Source: Cutibacterium porci (lineage in GTDB: Bacteria > Actinomycetota > Actinomycetes > Propionibacteriales > Propionibacteriaceae). Taken from it: a DNA stretch of 64,000 nt. The notes beneath the pieces were generated by a model. The model saw only the letters and a list, made by a program, of their open reading frames with translations. It searched no databases and was not told where the DNA came from. The first letter of the stretch is position 1. Every line of letters starts with the position of its first letter. This document shows, piece after piece, positions 18,385 to 28,239 of the stretch. A program made the translations under genes and the position numbers. The stretch spans positions 434,001-498,000 of the forward strand of contig NZ_VUMG01000002.1 in assembly GCF_009696315.1 (NCBI RefSeq), given 5' to 3'.

Positions 18385-19202
18385 TCACCCGGCAAATCCA
18401 CCTGACCAGCGGCCACAATGACGGCAGGACCAGTAAGGACAGCCTGGTATCCGTCGCCAGAAGGGCTGAGTGTGACGACAACTCGACCGCCCGGAACATA
18501 GACGGTCCACGGTCCTCGATACCCGGTACGGGTGGCCATGGTCGCGGCGACCGCCACCGTCCCAGTACCGCAAGACATTGTCTCTCCCGAGCCCCTCTCA
18601 TGGACACGCATAGCGACAGTGCGCTGATCAATCTGCTCTACAAACTCGACGTTGACGCCGTCTGGGAAAGCGGATCGTGGCCGCCACGTCGGTGAGGCAT
18701 CAAAGGAAATCTCTGAAACTGTGGTGTGGTCGGTCACAACGACAGCGTGCGGGTTTCCGACATCGACCTTGTATGCCGACCACCAGGTGTCGTGGTGCTC
18801 AATAGTTACGTCATCAGGCTCGACCCGGACCGTCCCCATCGTGACGGATACATCACCGTCGTCATGCAGTCTGACGTGGCGCACCCCTGCGCGCGTTGCG
18901 ACATCAGCTGTCGTGGTCGTCATGCGCCCGGTTCGGACGAGATACCGAGCGAAGACTCGCAATCCGTTGCCACACATTTCAGCGACTGTGCCATCAGCGT
19001 TGCGATAATCCATAAACCACAAAGTCGGATCGCCATGCCAGTCGTCAACGTCACCGGCCCGCAGGGCCTGCAAGGTGCCATCAGCCCCAATCCCGAATCG
19101 GCGATGACACAACCAACGCACCTGCTCTGGGGTGAGCGGACTATCGCGGTCGACGATGACGAAGTCATTACCGGTGCCATGCCCTTTCCAAAACCTCGTC
19201 AT
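18381..19202 (-). CDS. dapF: Diaminopimelate epimerase
   Basis: 273 residues, normal for DapF. The N-terminus FWKGHGTGNDFVIVDRD and the two catalytic cysteine motifs, AEMCGNGLRVFARY and ETMSCGTGTVAVA, are intact. It converts LL- to meso-diaminopimelate, the precursor for lysine and peptidoglycan, in the cytoplasm. Only 4 bp separate its ATG from the miaA stop, GGAGG precedes it, and its end overlaps the possible hflX start, so translation is probably coupled. Confidence 0.96.
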   Translation of the reverse strand: MTRFWKGHGTGNDFVIVDRDSPLTPEQVRWLCHRRFGIGADGTLQALRAGDVDDWHGDPTLWFMDYRNADGTVAEMCGNGLRVFARYLVRTGRMTTTTADVATRAGVRHVRLHDDGDVSVTMGTVRVEPDDVTIEHHDTWWSAYKVDVGNPHAVVVTDHTTVSEISFDASPTWRPRSAFPDGVNVEFVEQIDQRTVAMRVHERGSGETMSCGTGTVAVAATMATRTGYRGPWTVYVPGGRVVVTLSPSGDGYQAVLTGPAVIVAAGQVDLPGE

Positions 19203-19206
19203 ACCA

Positions 19207-20148
19207 TTAATCCTCCTCGCCGATAGATATGCCGGTCAACACTCGCGCCACAACCTGATCGTCAAGATCGGCAGCAAGGGCATCAAACCATTCGATGCGG
19301 TTGTCTCGCCGGTACCACATGAGCTGTTTACGAGCAAAGCGACGCGTGCCGATGACAGTCCTACGGCGCGCTTCCTCCTCGTCGTATTCACCGTCGAGAT
19401 ACTCCAGCACTTGACGGTAACCTAACGCTCGGCTCGCAGTACGTCCCTCGCGCAGGCCAACGTCAATGAGGGAACGTACCTCGTCGACGAAGCCATCTGC
19501 CCACATCTGGTCGACTCGATCAGCGATGCGCTGATCCATGTCTTCACGCGGCAGTGCTAGCCCAATGTGCACTGTGTTAGGCCAGTGAGAGGCCCCATCA
19601 GGGATCGTGGCCGTAAAAGACCCTGTCAGATCAATGACTTCGAGGGCCCTAACAAGCCGTCTGCCGTTGCCCGGCAAAATTGACGTGGCTGCTTGAGGAT
19701 CGCGACGGGCAAGCTCGTCATGCAGCGCTTGAGGTCCCTCGACGTCAAGCTTGTGCTGCCAGCGAGCCCTCACCTGCGGATCAGTTGGCGGGACGGACAT
19801 TTCGTCAATGATGGCCTTGGTATACAGCGCAGAGCCACCAACGAGAACAGGAACGACCCCGCGAGACAGACAGTCTTCCGCAGCATCACGGGCCAACGTC
19901 TGCATGAGCACTATCGAGGACGGTTCGGTTACATCAAGGATCGACACCAGGTGATGCACCACTGCTTGCTGCTCAGACAAACTAGGAGTGGCGGTACCGA
20001 TGTCCATCCCGCGATACACCACCATCGAGTCGGTGTTAATGATCTCGGCAGGATGTCCACCAGCGCACAAACGACGGCACACACGGACTGCTAGCCCTGA
20101 TTTTCCACTAGCGGTAGGCCCGATGAGACAAATAACCGGCAGATTCAC
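19207..20148 (-). CDS. miaA: tRNA dimethylallyltransferase
   Basis: 313 residues from the GTG at 20148, chosen because AAGGA lies 7 nt upstream and the family begins with this hydrophobic strand; an in-frame GTG at 20166 has a weaker site. The P-loop GPTASGKSGLAVRV, NTDSMVVYRGMDIGTA and the ALGYRQVLEYLDGE and RRTVIGTRRFARKQ C-terminal motifs are typical. It adds a dimethylallyl group to A37 of tRNAs reading codons that begin with U. MiaB, 0.5 kb upstream, performs the next modification step. First gene of the miaA-dapF-hflX-dinG operon. Confidence 0.95.
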   Translation of the reverse strand: MNLPVICLIGPTASGKSGLAVRVCRRLCAGGHPAEIINTDSMVVYRGMDIGTATPSLSEQQAVVHHLVSILDVTEPSSIVLMQTLARDAAEDCLSRGVVPVLVGGSALYTKAIIDEMSVPPTDPQVRARWQHKLDVEGPQALHDELARRDPQAATSILPGNGRRLVRALEVIDLTGSFTATIPDGASHWPNTVHIGLALPREDMDQRIADRVDQMWADGFVDEVRSLIDVGLREGRTASRALGYRQVLEYLDGEYDEEEARRRTVIGTRRFARKQLMWYRRDNRIEWFDALAADLDDQVVARVLTGISIGEED

Positions 20149-20284
20149 ATACTTATCCTTGCGCACCCTGGCGATATCACTGCAACAACGCGTAGAGCGA
20201 AAGATTTCACAAGTGTGAACCGCCCCATGTGTACCCTTGACAGAGTCATCCCCGAGAGGGGGAAACCTCCCGAAAGGAGATCAC

Positions 20285-20485
20285 ATGGGACTCTTTGATA
20301 AGGCCAAGGACGCCATCAGCGACCATCAGGACGACATCAAGAACCAGGCCAGCCAACACAGCGATCAGGTCGAGCAGGGCATCGACAAGGCTGGCGACGC
20401 TGTCGATGACAAGACCGGCGGCAAGTTCTCCGATCAGATCGACAAAGGTCAGGATGCCCTCAAAGACAAGCTCGGCGACCTCTGA
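20285..20485 (+). CDS. MT0933-family antitoxin-like small protein
   Basis: 66 residues, highly charged and predicted helical: MGLFDKAKDAISDHQD, then VEQGIDKAGDAVDDKTGGKFSDQ and a final DKLGDL. This matches the MT0933/Rv0909 antitoxin-like family, common in Actinobacteria and often present without a toxin. AAAGGAG 6-7 nt upstream fixes the ATG at 20285. It is alone on the plus strand between miaA and miaB, with a strong terminator after it. I see no adjacent toxin gene. A role as a general stress protein is equally possible. Confidence 0.75.
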   Translation: MGLFDKAKDAISDHQDDIKNQASQHSDQVEQGIDKAGDAVDDKTGGKFSDQIDKGQDALKDKLGDL

Positions 20486-20552
20486 GTCGTCCACGATATG
20501 ACGCAGCTGGTCACGGACCCCACTTCGGATGGAAGTGGACATACTGCGAGAC

Positions 20553-20584
20553 GAGGGGTGGTGCTCCGCTGGGCACCACCCCTC
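20553..20584 (+). terminator. Strong stem-loop after the antitoxin-like gene
   Basis: A perfect 12-bp GC-rich stem (20553-20564 with 20573-20584) around an 8-nt loop, followed by TTGCTATAC. It lies between this gene and the convergent miaB end at 20631, so it may end transcription from both sides. Confidence 0.8.
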
Positions 20585-20630
20585 TTGCTATACAAAAACT
20601 CGTGTCATTAACAACGTCGGTATTGCGCAC

Positions 20631-22097
20631 TCAACGTCGCGGCACCACCGGAACTCCGAGCATCGTTGTGCACGACATGTGACGGTCCTGCCAGGCCTCT
20701 CCCCCGCGGGTACGCCGCAAATGCACCAATCCACCATCAGCGACTAAGTGATGCGGGTGACCAGACGTAATAACAACCTCGCCGATATCACCTGGCCGTG
20801 GCACATCATCGTCGGCCTGAAGACTCACGTGAACTAAGCGATTGTCCCGGGCACGGCCCGTGACGCGGTGGGTAGCGTCATCTTTTCGACCCTCGCCCTC
20901 CGCAAACATGACCTCGACGGTACGACCAACCTGAGCCTTATTTTCTTGCCACGCAATATCGTCGACGAGGCCAACGAGACGCTCGTAGCGCTCCTGGACG
21001 ACCGATTTGGGAACCTGATTCGCCATGACACCAGCCGGTGTATTGGGGCGGATGGAGTATTGGAACGTATATGCTGCCGAGAATCTCGATTCTTCAACAA
21101 CTCGCATCGTCTCGGCGAAGTCCTCATCGGTTTCACCCGGAAACCCGACGATGATGTCGGTAGTAATCGCAGCTTCAGGTATGGCCTCGCGCACCCGTTC
21201 GAGAATGCCTAAGAACTTCGTGGACCGATACGAGCGTCGCATCCGACGCAAGACATCGTCGGAACCAGACTGCAGTGGCATATGCAAGCTTGGCATGACG
21301 TTGGGAGTCTCGGCCATGGCTTCGATGACGTCATCGGTAAAAGCAGCCGGATGCGGGGAGGTGAACCTCACCCTTTCCAAACCGTCGATATCTCCGCAGG
21401 CGCGTAGCAGCTTAGCGAAAGCGCCACGATCACCGAACTGAACGCCATAGGAGTTAACATTTTGTCCTAGCAGCGTGATTTCCTGAACTCCCTCGTCAAC
21501 GAGCGCGCGGATTTCAGAAAGAATCTCGCCAGGGCGGCGGTCAGTTTCCTTACCACGCAACTGCGGGACGATACAGAAAGTACACGTATTATTGCAGCCA
21601 ACTGAGATAGACACCCATGCCGAGTATGCGGACTCGCGTTTGGCTGGCAGATTCGATGGGAAAGTGACCAGAGACTCTTCAATCTCTACTTGAGCGGTCG
21701 CATTGTGGCGAGCTCTCTTCAAAAGCGCGGGCAGCGACCCAACGTTGTGGGTGCCAAAAACGACGTCGACCCATGGCGCTCGCGAAACAACAGTATCTTT
21801 GTCTTTCTGGGCCATGCAGCCACCGACAGCGAGCTGCATCCCAGGGTTGGCTGACTTCACTGACGCCATGTGGCCGAGGGTCCCGTAGAGACGGTTATCA
21901 GCATTTTCTCGCACCGCACACGTGTTGAAGACGACGACGTCGGCGGGTGCCAAGGTATCGGTTCTCGGATCGGGGACATAACCGGCTTCCTCAAGGAGAC
22001 CGGCTATGCGCTCAGAATCATGGACATTCATCTGACACCCATAGGTCACAACCCGATAGGTCGGGGCCTCGGTGTGCTTCACGGTGTTATTGGGCAT
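20631..22097 (-). CDS. miaB: tRNA-2-methylthio-N6-dimethylallyladenosine synthase
   Basis: 488 residues. The UPF0004 N-terminal domain ([35 protein letters not shown]) is followed by the radical-SAM motif GCNNTCTFC and then a TRAM domain. It inserts sulfur and a methyl group at position 2 of i6A37 in tRNA, completing the modification begun by MiaA. The C-terminus continues about 30 residues beyond the TRAM domain ([12 protein letters not shown] ...), a lineage-specific tail. The ATG at 22097 lacks a clear Shine-Dalgarno; TAGAGT lies 9 nt before it. Confidence 0.95.
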   Translation of the reverse strand: MPNNTVKHTEAPTYRVVTYGCQMNVHDSERIAGLLEEAGYVPDPRTDTLAPADVVVFNTCAVRENADNRLYGTLGHMASVKSANPGMQLAVGGCMAQKDKDTVVSRAPWVDVVFGTHNVGSLPALLKRARHNATAQVEIEESLVTFPSNLPAKRESAYSAWVSISVGCNNTCTFCIVPQLRGKETDRRPGEILSEIRALVDEGVQEITLLGQNVNSYGVQFGDRGAFAKLLRACGDIDGLERVRFTSPHPAAFTDDVIEAMAETPNVMPSLHMPLQSGSDDVLRRMRRSYRSTKFLGILERVREAIPEAAITTDIIVGFPGETDEDFAETMRVVEESRFSAAYTFQYSIRPNTPAGVMANQVPKSVVQERYERLVGLVDDIAWQENKAQVGRTVEVMFAEGEGRKDDATHRVTGRARDNRLVHVSLQADDDVPRPGDIGEVVITSGHPHHLVADGGLVHLRRTRGGEAWQDRHMSCTTMLGVPVVPRR

Positions 22098-22158
22098 GGC
22101 GTAGACACTCTACGTCATGAACTCACTGTCACGTGCACTCGCCGATGAGCGGGGGCGA

Positions 22159-23700
22159 TCAGATCACAGTCTGAAGCACGAGCAGAATCCCTCCATAGAC
22201 AAGAACAAAAACCACCAGCGGCCAGACAAACCTCAGCCAGTGCGAATATTTAATGTCCAGCATCTGCAAAGTCGCCATCACCAATCCGGTCGGCGCTAGG
22301 AAGAGCATCGCGTATTGACCCCACTGATATGCACACAGCACAGTAGACCGCGACACCCCAGCAGTATCCCCTAGGGGAGCCATGATTGGCAGAGCTAAGA
22401 CCGCTAATCCCGACGACGACGGCACGATGAAGCCAAGCAGGAAGAATACGATCAGCAGAGATAGTACGAACACCGGACCGCTGACATGGGAGACGACCTT
22501 TGCTGACTCATAAAGTAACGTGTCAGAAATCAATCCTTCATTGAGGATGTGGTTAATTCCACGCGCCAAGCCGATGATAAGCGAGACGGCGACAAGACTA
22601 GATGAACCTTCGCTGAACGCATCAACTAGTTGTTTTTCACTGAGCTTATGTGGACCCGTGGCAGCTACAAACATGATGATAATAGCAATAGCGAGAAAGG
22701 AGGACGCCATAGCTGGGAACCACCAGCCTCGGGCCATGACTCCCCACACCATAATTGGGAACGCCGCCGCAAAAAGGAACAGGATGACTTTGCGCCGCCA
22801 ATCGAATCCCATTTTGGCGCCGTCACTACCCAGTGACCACTGACTTGCAAAGGCTTCCCGATCTTCCCACGCATACGAGAATTCAGGATTGGCCTTGACT
22901 TTCTTTGAGTACCACGCCAAATAAATCACCACTGCAATAGCACCACCGGCAAGACCGATAACGCGCCACGTCATCCCTTCAGTAAGCCTGATCCCAGCGG
23001 AGTTAGCTCCAATTGCCGAGGAGAACGGATTGATCGTTGAGAAGCAGGTGCCAATCGATCCAGCAAGGAAAATTGAGCCCACGACGACGAGAGCGTCATA
23101 TCCCATCGCTATAAATACCGGCGCTAAGATCGGGTAAAATGCAACGGCTTCCTCTTCAAGGCCACACGTGGTGCCGCCGACGATCATAAAGAGAGACACG
23201 AAGAGAACGAGTAAAAATTCCTTGCCTTTCGATCTCGCCGCAAGACGGCCAAGGCCAGCCTCGAACGCGCCGCTCGCTTTCACCACTCCGATGAGTCCAC
23301 CCAACACGAGGATGAAGACGATGATATCGACAGCCTCAATGGTGCCGGTCACCATGCCGTTAGTGATGTCTCCCACGCCCGCAGGGTGAGCTGCAACCCG
23401 CTCATAAGTACCAGGTACCGATACTGATCCCGTTATTGATCCGGATGTAAATTCCGAGATCGTCATAGCGACACCATATTTGTCAAGGGTCGCCTGGGTT
23501 GCAGCGTGCTTAGTCGTGGCTCCATGGGGATCCACAATGACCAGCTGGTTAGAACCAGCAGAGTAACTCATCTTTGAGTAACTCCCAGCCGGAACAAACC
23601 AAGTACAGACGACAGCGAGCACCGTGAGAACGAAAAGGATTGTAAAGGCCGACGGAACCCGCAGGCGATGGCGGACCTCGACAGCATTGTTACTAGACAA
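22159..23700 (-). CDS. YfcC/DcuC-type membrane carrier
   Basis: 513 residues with about 12 membrane spans and the YfcC-family N-terminus (VPSAFTILFVLTVLAVVCTW, FVPAGSYSK). Conserved interior segments include GTTCGLEEEAVAFYPILAP, GSIGTCFSTINPFSSAIGA and GLARGINHILNEGLI. The family is predicted to carry basic amino acids, peptides or C4-dicarboxylates; substrate is not clear here. The start is a TTG at 23700 preceded by GTAGGT. A perfect TATAAT on this strand lies 20 bp upstream. It is divergent from the aldose epimerase gene. Confidence 0.82.
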   Translation of the reverse strand: MSSNNAVEVRHRLRVPSAFTILFVLTVLAVVCTWFVPAGSYSKMSYSAGSNQLVIVDPHGATTKHAATQATLDKYGVAMTISEFTSGSITGSVSVPGTYERVAAHPAGVGDITNGMVTGTIEAVDIIVFILVLGGLIGVVKASGAFEAGLGRLAARSKGKEFLLVLFVSLFMIVGGTTCGLEEEAVAFYPILAPVFIAMGYDALVVVGSIFLAGSIGTCFSTINPFSSAIGANSAGIRLTEGMTWRVIGLAGGAIAVVIYLAWYSKKVKANPEFSYAWEDREAFASQWSLGSDGAKMGFDWRRKVILFLFAAAFPIMVWGVMARGWWFPAMASSFLAIAIIIMFVAATGPHKLSEKQLVDAFSEGSSSLVAVSLIIGLARGINHILNEGLISDTLLYESAKVVSHVSGPVFVLSLLIVFFLLGFIVPSSSGLAVLALPIMAPLGDTAGVSRSTVLCAYQWGQYAMLFLAPTGLVMATLQMLDIKYSHWLRFVWPLVVFVLVYGGILLVLQTVI

Positions 23701-23720
23701 GGCGCACCTACTTTCTTGTA

Positions 23721-23726
23721 ATTATA
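23721..23726 (-). promoter_or_regulatory. TATAAT -10 element for the YfcC-type carrier gene
   Basis: A perfect TATAAT on the minus strand, 20 bp before the TTG start. I see no convincing -35 element. Confidence 0.5.
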
Positions 23727-23853
23727 GCGACAGGACAGATAACGCTTCTTGGCCCGCCGTTGGACACTGTTACGCAATGAACAATAGCGTCAATGTATGG
23801 ATACCGTGCTATAAAGACTCGCGGCTACTCACTGCGCGGGCTAGTCTTTCGCC

Positions 23854-24741
23854 ATGATCAATGACGCCGTCCTACCCACTGGCTCCCAGTATGAGATCTC
23901 GTGTGGCCCCTGGCAGGCCATCGTCACGGAACAAGGTGCCACGCTTCGCAGCCTCCAATATGACGGGGTTGACGTCATCGCATCGTTCGATGCTCATCAA
24001 TCGCCGGCGTCATCCCAAGGCCAGCAGCTTCTTCCGTGGCCTAACCGCATCCGCGACGGCCATTACACGTTCGACGGAGTCGAGCAGCAGCTAGCGGTAA
24101 GTGAAGTCGACCGCCATAACGCCATCCACGGCCTCGTAGCGTGGGCACCTTGGTCATTACTGGAGCACACCGACGTGTCAGTAACTCAGACAATCCGAAT
24201 TATGGCTCGCCCTGGCTGGCCTGGAACCATCGACGTCGATCTCACCCACCGCCTGAGTGATGCTGGCTTGGCTGTCGACGTCACCGCGCGTAATGTCGGC
24301 GCGACAGCGGTGCCTTTTGGATACGCAGCTCACCCATACTTGTCTTTAGGGGGCACCATCGACGACTGGACGATCGATGCCCCGTTGTCTTCATGGCTAC
24401 AGGTCGATGATCGGCTGCTTCCAGTACAGATGCGCGAGATGGATTACGCCCACGCGCTCAACGGTCTGAAAGTTGGGCACCGTACTTTTGACACCGCTTA
24501 CACCGTGCACGTCGGATCGCCTACCTGGCGCATCAAAGTTACTAATGGTGACACAAGCCATGAGCTGTGGGCCGATGCCGCAATGGGCTGGGCGCAGATC
24601 TACACCCCCGCCGACCGTCGCAGTCTGGCCGTCGAGCCAATGACCTGTGGCCCAGACGCGTTCAACGAGGGCCCAACCCACGATGACGTTCTCCGACTAG
24701 AGCCTGGCGAGGCCGTCACACTGCGCTGGGGCATCGCCTAA
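23854..24741 (+). CDS. Aldose 1-epimerase family protein
   Basis: 295 residues of the galactose-mutarotase fold. QGATLRSLQYDGVDVI, LLPWPNRIRDGHYTFDG, the catalytic-His segment NAIHGLVAW and AAHPYLSLGG are typical, with the catalytic Glu probably near the C-terminal AVEPMTCGPDAFN. It interconverts alpha and beta sugar anomers. No Shine-Dalgarno precedes the ATG; TAGTCT (23842-23847) ends 6 nt before it, so the mRNA may be leaderless, and a second -10-like TATAAA is at 23810. It stands alone, convergent with rny. Confidence 0.9.
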   Translation: MINDAVLPTGSQYEISCGPWQAIVTEQGATLRSLQYDGVDVIASFDAHQSPASSQGQQLLPWPNRIRDGHYTFDGVEQQLAVSEVDRHNAIHGLVAWAPWSLLEHTDVSVTQTIRIMARPGWPGTIDVDLTHRLSDAGLAVDVTARNVGATAVPFGYAAHPYLSLGGTIDDWTIDAPLSSWLQVDDRLLPVQMREMDYAHALNGLKVGHRTFDTAYTVHVGSPTWRIKVTNGDTSHELWADAAMGWAQIYTPADRRSLAVEPMTCGPDAFNEGPTHDDVLRLEPGEAVTLRWGIA

Positions 24742-24774
24742 CGACAAGAAGCCTAGAGGTGGGCACTCACAACG

Positions 24775-26397
24775 CTATCCAACAGTTTCCACTGCTTGGA
24801 ACGAGCGGATCACAGTAACCCGCGTCCTTCCGGGCACAGTGACCTGTTCCCCAATGGCAATAGCAATCTGGCGCGCAAGGCGGGAGGCCTGGACATCGTC
24901 GACAGTGCCCGGATCGACAAGAATCTGCACCTCGCGTCCTGCTTGAAGCGCAAAGGCGCGTTCGACTCCGGGAAAGCCGGTGGCAATCTCCTCGATGGTG
25001 TCCATCCGCCGGACATGGGCCTCGAGGGAGTCGCGACGTGCCCCTGGACGGGCAGCAGAGATGGCGTCGGCGGCCTTGACAATGAGGTCAGTGACACTGA
25101 CCGGGTCAATTTCGTCGTGGTGGGCGGCAATGGCATGAATGACCTCCTCCGACTCACCGTAACGGCGCGCTAGCTCGGCACCAATTGCGGCATGGCTGCT
25201 TCCCTCAATTCCGGGAGTGAGGGACTTGCCGAGGTCGTGCAAAAAGGCAGCCCGGCGACACACCTCAACGTCAGCGCCAATCTCGGCGGCCAGATTGGCT
25301 GCCAGCCGAGCGCACTCGACGCAGTGATCCAATACTTGTTGACCATAAGAGGTCCGGAATCTCAGCGAACCAAGGATCGGCAGCAAGCGGTCATCAATAT
25401 CGCCGATTCCCGCCTTCGACACAGCGTCAGCAGCAGCATCGAGGCACATATCTTCAATGCGGTCAACTGCCCGCTGATGGGCCTTCTCGATACTAATGGG
25501 GTGGATTCTCCCGTCCTCAACCAAATCAGTGAGAGCCTGACGAGCTACCTCGCGTCGCATCGGGTCGAAGCAACTCAGCAACACGATTCCCGGGGTGTCA
25601 TCGATGATGACAGTTACCCCGGTGACTTGTTCAAAGGTGCGAATATTGCGGCCTTCTCGGCCAATAACTCGGCCCTTCATCTCGTCGCTAGGCAATGGCA
25701 CAACGCTGACGACAGTGTCAGCAACCATCTCAGAGGAACAGCGCTGGATGACTTCCGCAACAATGTGACGGGCTTTGGCTTCCGCTGACGCTATCGCCTC
25801 AGAGACGATAGCGCGAGCACTATTGTCAGCAACGATGCGCGCCTCTGCCCCAAGGCGGTCAGCCAATTCGTCGCGGGCCTGCTCGAGGGACATACCAGCA
25901 ACGCGTTCCAAATCGGTAACGATCTGACCATGCCGTCGATCAAGTTCGGCCTCCCGATCGTCAAGTCGCGAACTGCGTTCGACGAGCTCCAACCGGTCTC
26001 GCTCTACCTTGTTGAGTCCCTCGTCCAGATGACGACGAGCTTCTCGTAATTGGCGATCGCGTTCGGTTAACTCTTCGACGGAGCGGCGATTGATCTCTAA
26101 TAGTGCCTCGGCGCTACGGCGGGCTTGATCGGCATGGTCGGCACGGCGAGCCTCGTCAGAGGCCAGCGTACGGCTCGATTCAAGCTCCGCTCGAACCGTA
26201 GCGAGAGTCTTACGATTATCGGCAATATCCTGATGTGCGAGAGACAATTTCTCTTCACTTCTGGAAAGCTCCGAGGCCTTGACGTCGCGTTCTGACTCCG
26301 CCTGCTGCGCCCTCTTGCCAATGGCCCGCCGGTCTGCCAACCAGCCGATGATGGCTACCACTGCGAGCACCGACACTGCAACGAGCGCGATGAGCAT
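24775..26397 (-). CDS. rny: Ribonuclease Y
   Basis: 540 residues. An N-terminal membrane anchor (residues about 2-20) is followed by a long charged coiled coil to about 180, a KH domain with VIGREGRNIRTFEQVTGVTV, and an HD domain with AAFLHDLGKS and AIAAHHDEI as metal ligands. It is an endoribonuclease that starts mRNA decay at the membrane. GAGGATAGGGG precedes the ATG. It follows recX after 99 bp, which contain an inverted repeat (26442-26449 with 26473-26480). Confidence 0.95.
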   Translation of the reverse strand: MLIALVAVSVLAVVAIIGWLADRRAIGKRAQQAESERDVKASELSRSEEKLSLAHQDIADNRKTLATVRAELESSRTLASDEARRADHADQARRSAEALLEINRRSVEELTERDRQLREARRHLDEGLNKVERDRLELVERSSRLDDREAELDRRHGQIVTDLERVAGMSLEQARDELADRLGAEARIVADNSARAIVSEAIASAEAKARHIVAEVIQRCSSEMVADTVVSVVPLPSDEMKGRVIGREGRNIRTFEQVTGVTVIIDDTPGIVLLSCFDPMRREVARQALTDLVEDGRIHPISIEKAHQRAVDRIEDMCLDAAADAVSKAGIGDIDDRLLPILGSLRFRTSYGQQVLDHCVECARLAANLAAEIGADVEVCRRAAFLHDLGKSLTPGIEGSSHAAIGAELARRYGESEEVIHAIAAHHDEIDPVSVTDLIVKAADAISAARPGARRDSLEAHVRRMDTIEEIATGFPGVERAFALQAGREVQILVDPGTVDDVQASRLARQIAIAIGEQVTVPGRTRVTVIRSFQAVETVG

Positions 26398-26441
26398 GGC
26401 CCCTATCCTCTCTCACGTTCTGACGTGAATCTGCATCGTCG

Positions 26442-26480
26442 CCCTTACAACACCGGGTACTAAACCATCAGATGTAAGGG
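26442..26480. repeat. Inverted repeat between recX and rny
   Basis: CCCTTACA (26442-26449) and TGTAAGGG (26473-26480) are perfect 8-bp arms with 23 bp between them. They could form a hairpin after recX or be a protein-binding site upstream of rny. No function can be assigned. Confidence 0.45.
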
Positions 26481-26496
26481 GTTAAACGGTACGACT

Positions 26497-27039
26497 CTAG
26501 TCGAACAGGTCAGTGGTCGGGACGTCGGGGGGTTCCTCACCGAGTTCATCGTGCGCCGCGCGAATCGCTGCCCATGCGATCTGAGGACTGTAACCCTTGC
26601 GGGCGAGCGCCCCGAGCACTCGTCGAGTCAGCCGAGCTTCCTCAATTCCACGACCGGCACGCAGCTTCGTTACCGCCAGTTTCGTGGCGGCGTCGAGTTC
26701 GTCAGCGTCAGTGATCTGAGATGTCGCATCCTCGATGATGTGAGAATCGACCCCCTTACGAGACAGCTCGGCAGACACAGCTCTACGAGATAGCCCTTTC
26801 ATCCCATGCCGAGATGCCGTCCAGCGATTCGCAAAATCAGCGTCGTTAATCAACCCAACCTCGGCGAGACGATCGAGGACCGCCTCACGTACTGACTCAG
26901 GCACCCCTTTGGAATCAAGGACATCCGCAAGCTCGCGGCGGGTGTTAGCCCGACGATCCAGTCGTGTGAGGCAGATCTCTCGAGCTTCCTCATACCACTG
27001 GTCATCAGTCAGTTCTGGAGTTTCGCGTCGCCGATTCAG
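26497..27039 (-). CDS. recX: Regulatory protein RecX, probable CTG start
   Basis: 180 residues. The conserved RecX core begins [20 protein letters not shown], upstream of the first ATG or GTG in frame (GTG at 26904), which would delete it. Reading upstream in frame gives only a CTG at 27039 before a TGA. That CTG overlaps the recA stop as CTGA and has GAGGTG 5 nt before it, giving a natural N-terminus [15 protein letters not shown]. RecX binds RecA filaments and limits their activity. Coupling to recA would keep the two in proportion. The three-helix repeats ([40 protein letters not shown]) are intact. Confidence 0.88.
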   Translation of the reverse strand: MNRRRETPELTDDQWYEEAREICLTRLDRRANTRRELADVLDSKGVPESVREAVLDRLAEVGLINDADFANRWTASRHGMKGLSRRAVSAELSRKGVDSHIIEDATSQITDADELDAATKLAVTKLRAGRGIEEARLTRRVLGALARKGYSPQIAWAAIRAAHDELGEEPPDVPTTDLFD

Positions 27040-28082
27040 AATTCCACCTCACCGGTCTGGGGATCGACGCCCTCAGGAACCTCGGCTTCCCGTAAACCGA
27101 GATGGGTCAAAATCTTGTCCTCAATCTCGTTAGCGACATCCGGGTTGCCCTTGAGGAAATTCCGAACGTTTTCCTTGCCCTGCCCCAACTGTTCATTGTT
27201 GTAGCTGAACCACGAACCAGACTTGACGATGAGCCCACAATCTACGCCCATATCAATGAGGCTTCCTTCGCGAGAAATGCCCTGCCCGTAAAGGATGTCA
27301 AACTCTGCTTGCTTAAAAGGTGGTGCAACCTTGTTCTTGACGACCTTGACTCGAGTGCGGTTACCGACCATCTCTGACCCATCTTTGAGAGTCTCGATAC
27401 GCCGCACATCGAGGCGCACGGACGAATAGAATTTGAGGGCGCGACCACCTGTCGTCGTCTCCGGAGAGCCGAACATGACGCCGATCTTCTCGCGCAACTG
27501 ATTGATAAAGATGGCAGTAGTACCGGCAGCATTCAATGCACCCGTCATCTTGCGCAATGCCTGACTCATGAGACGGGCTTGCAGACCAACATGGGAGTCC
27601 CCCATCTCTCCTTCGATCTCAGCCTTTGGGGTCAAGGCTGCCACCGAGTCGATGACGATGAGTTCCAAAGCACCCGAGCGGACGAGTGTGTCGGCAATCT
27701 CGAGGGCTTGCTCGCCATTGTCAGGCTGGCTTACCAACAGCGAATCAGTGTCAACCCCAAGTTTGCGTGCATACTCGGGGTCAAGAGCGTGCTCAGCATC
27801 GATAAAGGCGCAAATGCCGCCTTCGGCCTGAGCATTAGCGATGGCGTGCAAAGCTACCGTTGTCTTGCCAGACGATTCAGGACCATAAATCTCAACGATC
27901 CTGCCACGTGGCAGGCCCCCCACCCCCAATGCGACGTCAAGGGCCACCGAGCCTGTCGGGATAGCGGCGATTTTAACGGTCTCCTGCTCACCAAGGCGCA
28001 TGATAGAGCCTTTGCCATGTTGCTTTTCGATCTGCTGTAAGGCCGTGGCAAGGGCCTTTTCACGATCAGCGGTTGCTGCCAT
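27036..28082 (-). CDS. recA: Recombinase RecA
   Basis: 348 residues, complete. Walker [20 protein letters not shown], Walker B-like [11 protein letters not shown], the DNA-binding loop region [21 protein letters not shown] and [20 protein letters not shown] are all normal. It pairs DNA strands in recombination and, in most bacteria, stimulates LexA cleavage. GGAAGGA precedes the ATG. Its stop overlaps the likely CTG start of recX. The upstream region carries GAAC direct repeats and DnaA-box-like sites. Confidence 0.98.
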   Translation of the reverse strand: MAATADREKALATALQQIEKQHGKGSIMRLGEQETVKIAAIPTGSVALDVALGVGGLPRGRIVEIYGPESSGKTTVALHAIANAQAEGGICAFIDAEHALDPEYARKLGVDTDSLLVSQPDNGEQALEIADTLVRSGALELIVIDSVAALTPKAEIEGEMGDSHVGLQARLMSQALRKMTGALNAAGTTAIFINQLREKIGVMFGSPETTTGGRALKFYSSVRLDVRRIETLKDGSEMVGNRTRVKVVKNKVAPPFKQAEFDILYGQGISREGSLIDMGVDCGLIVKSGSWFSYNNEQLGQGKENVRNFLKGNPDVANEIEDKILTHLGLREAEVPEGVDPQTGEVEF

Positions 28083-28239
28083 GTCGTTCCTTCCTCACAA
28101 GCGGTCTCCCGCCTCATTTGACGTGCGGCACCGCCGCAGCGTTGGTCGTACCTGGTGATGAGGAGCCCTGTCAGCCTCCTTGAGTCATCACCCAAACTGT
28201 AGGAGCGGAGTCGGACAATTCGTCAGGCAGTTTCGTAGC

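Noticed and set aside
19693-20094. 133-codon plus-strand frame inside miaA
   Set aside because: Antisense shadow of miaA with no ribosome site or motif.
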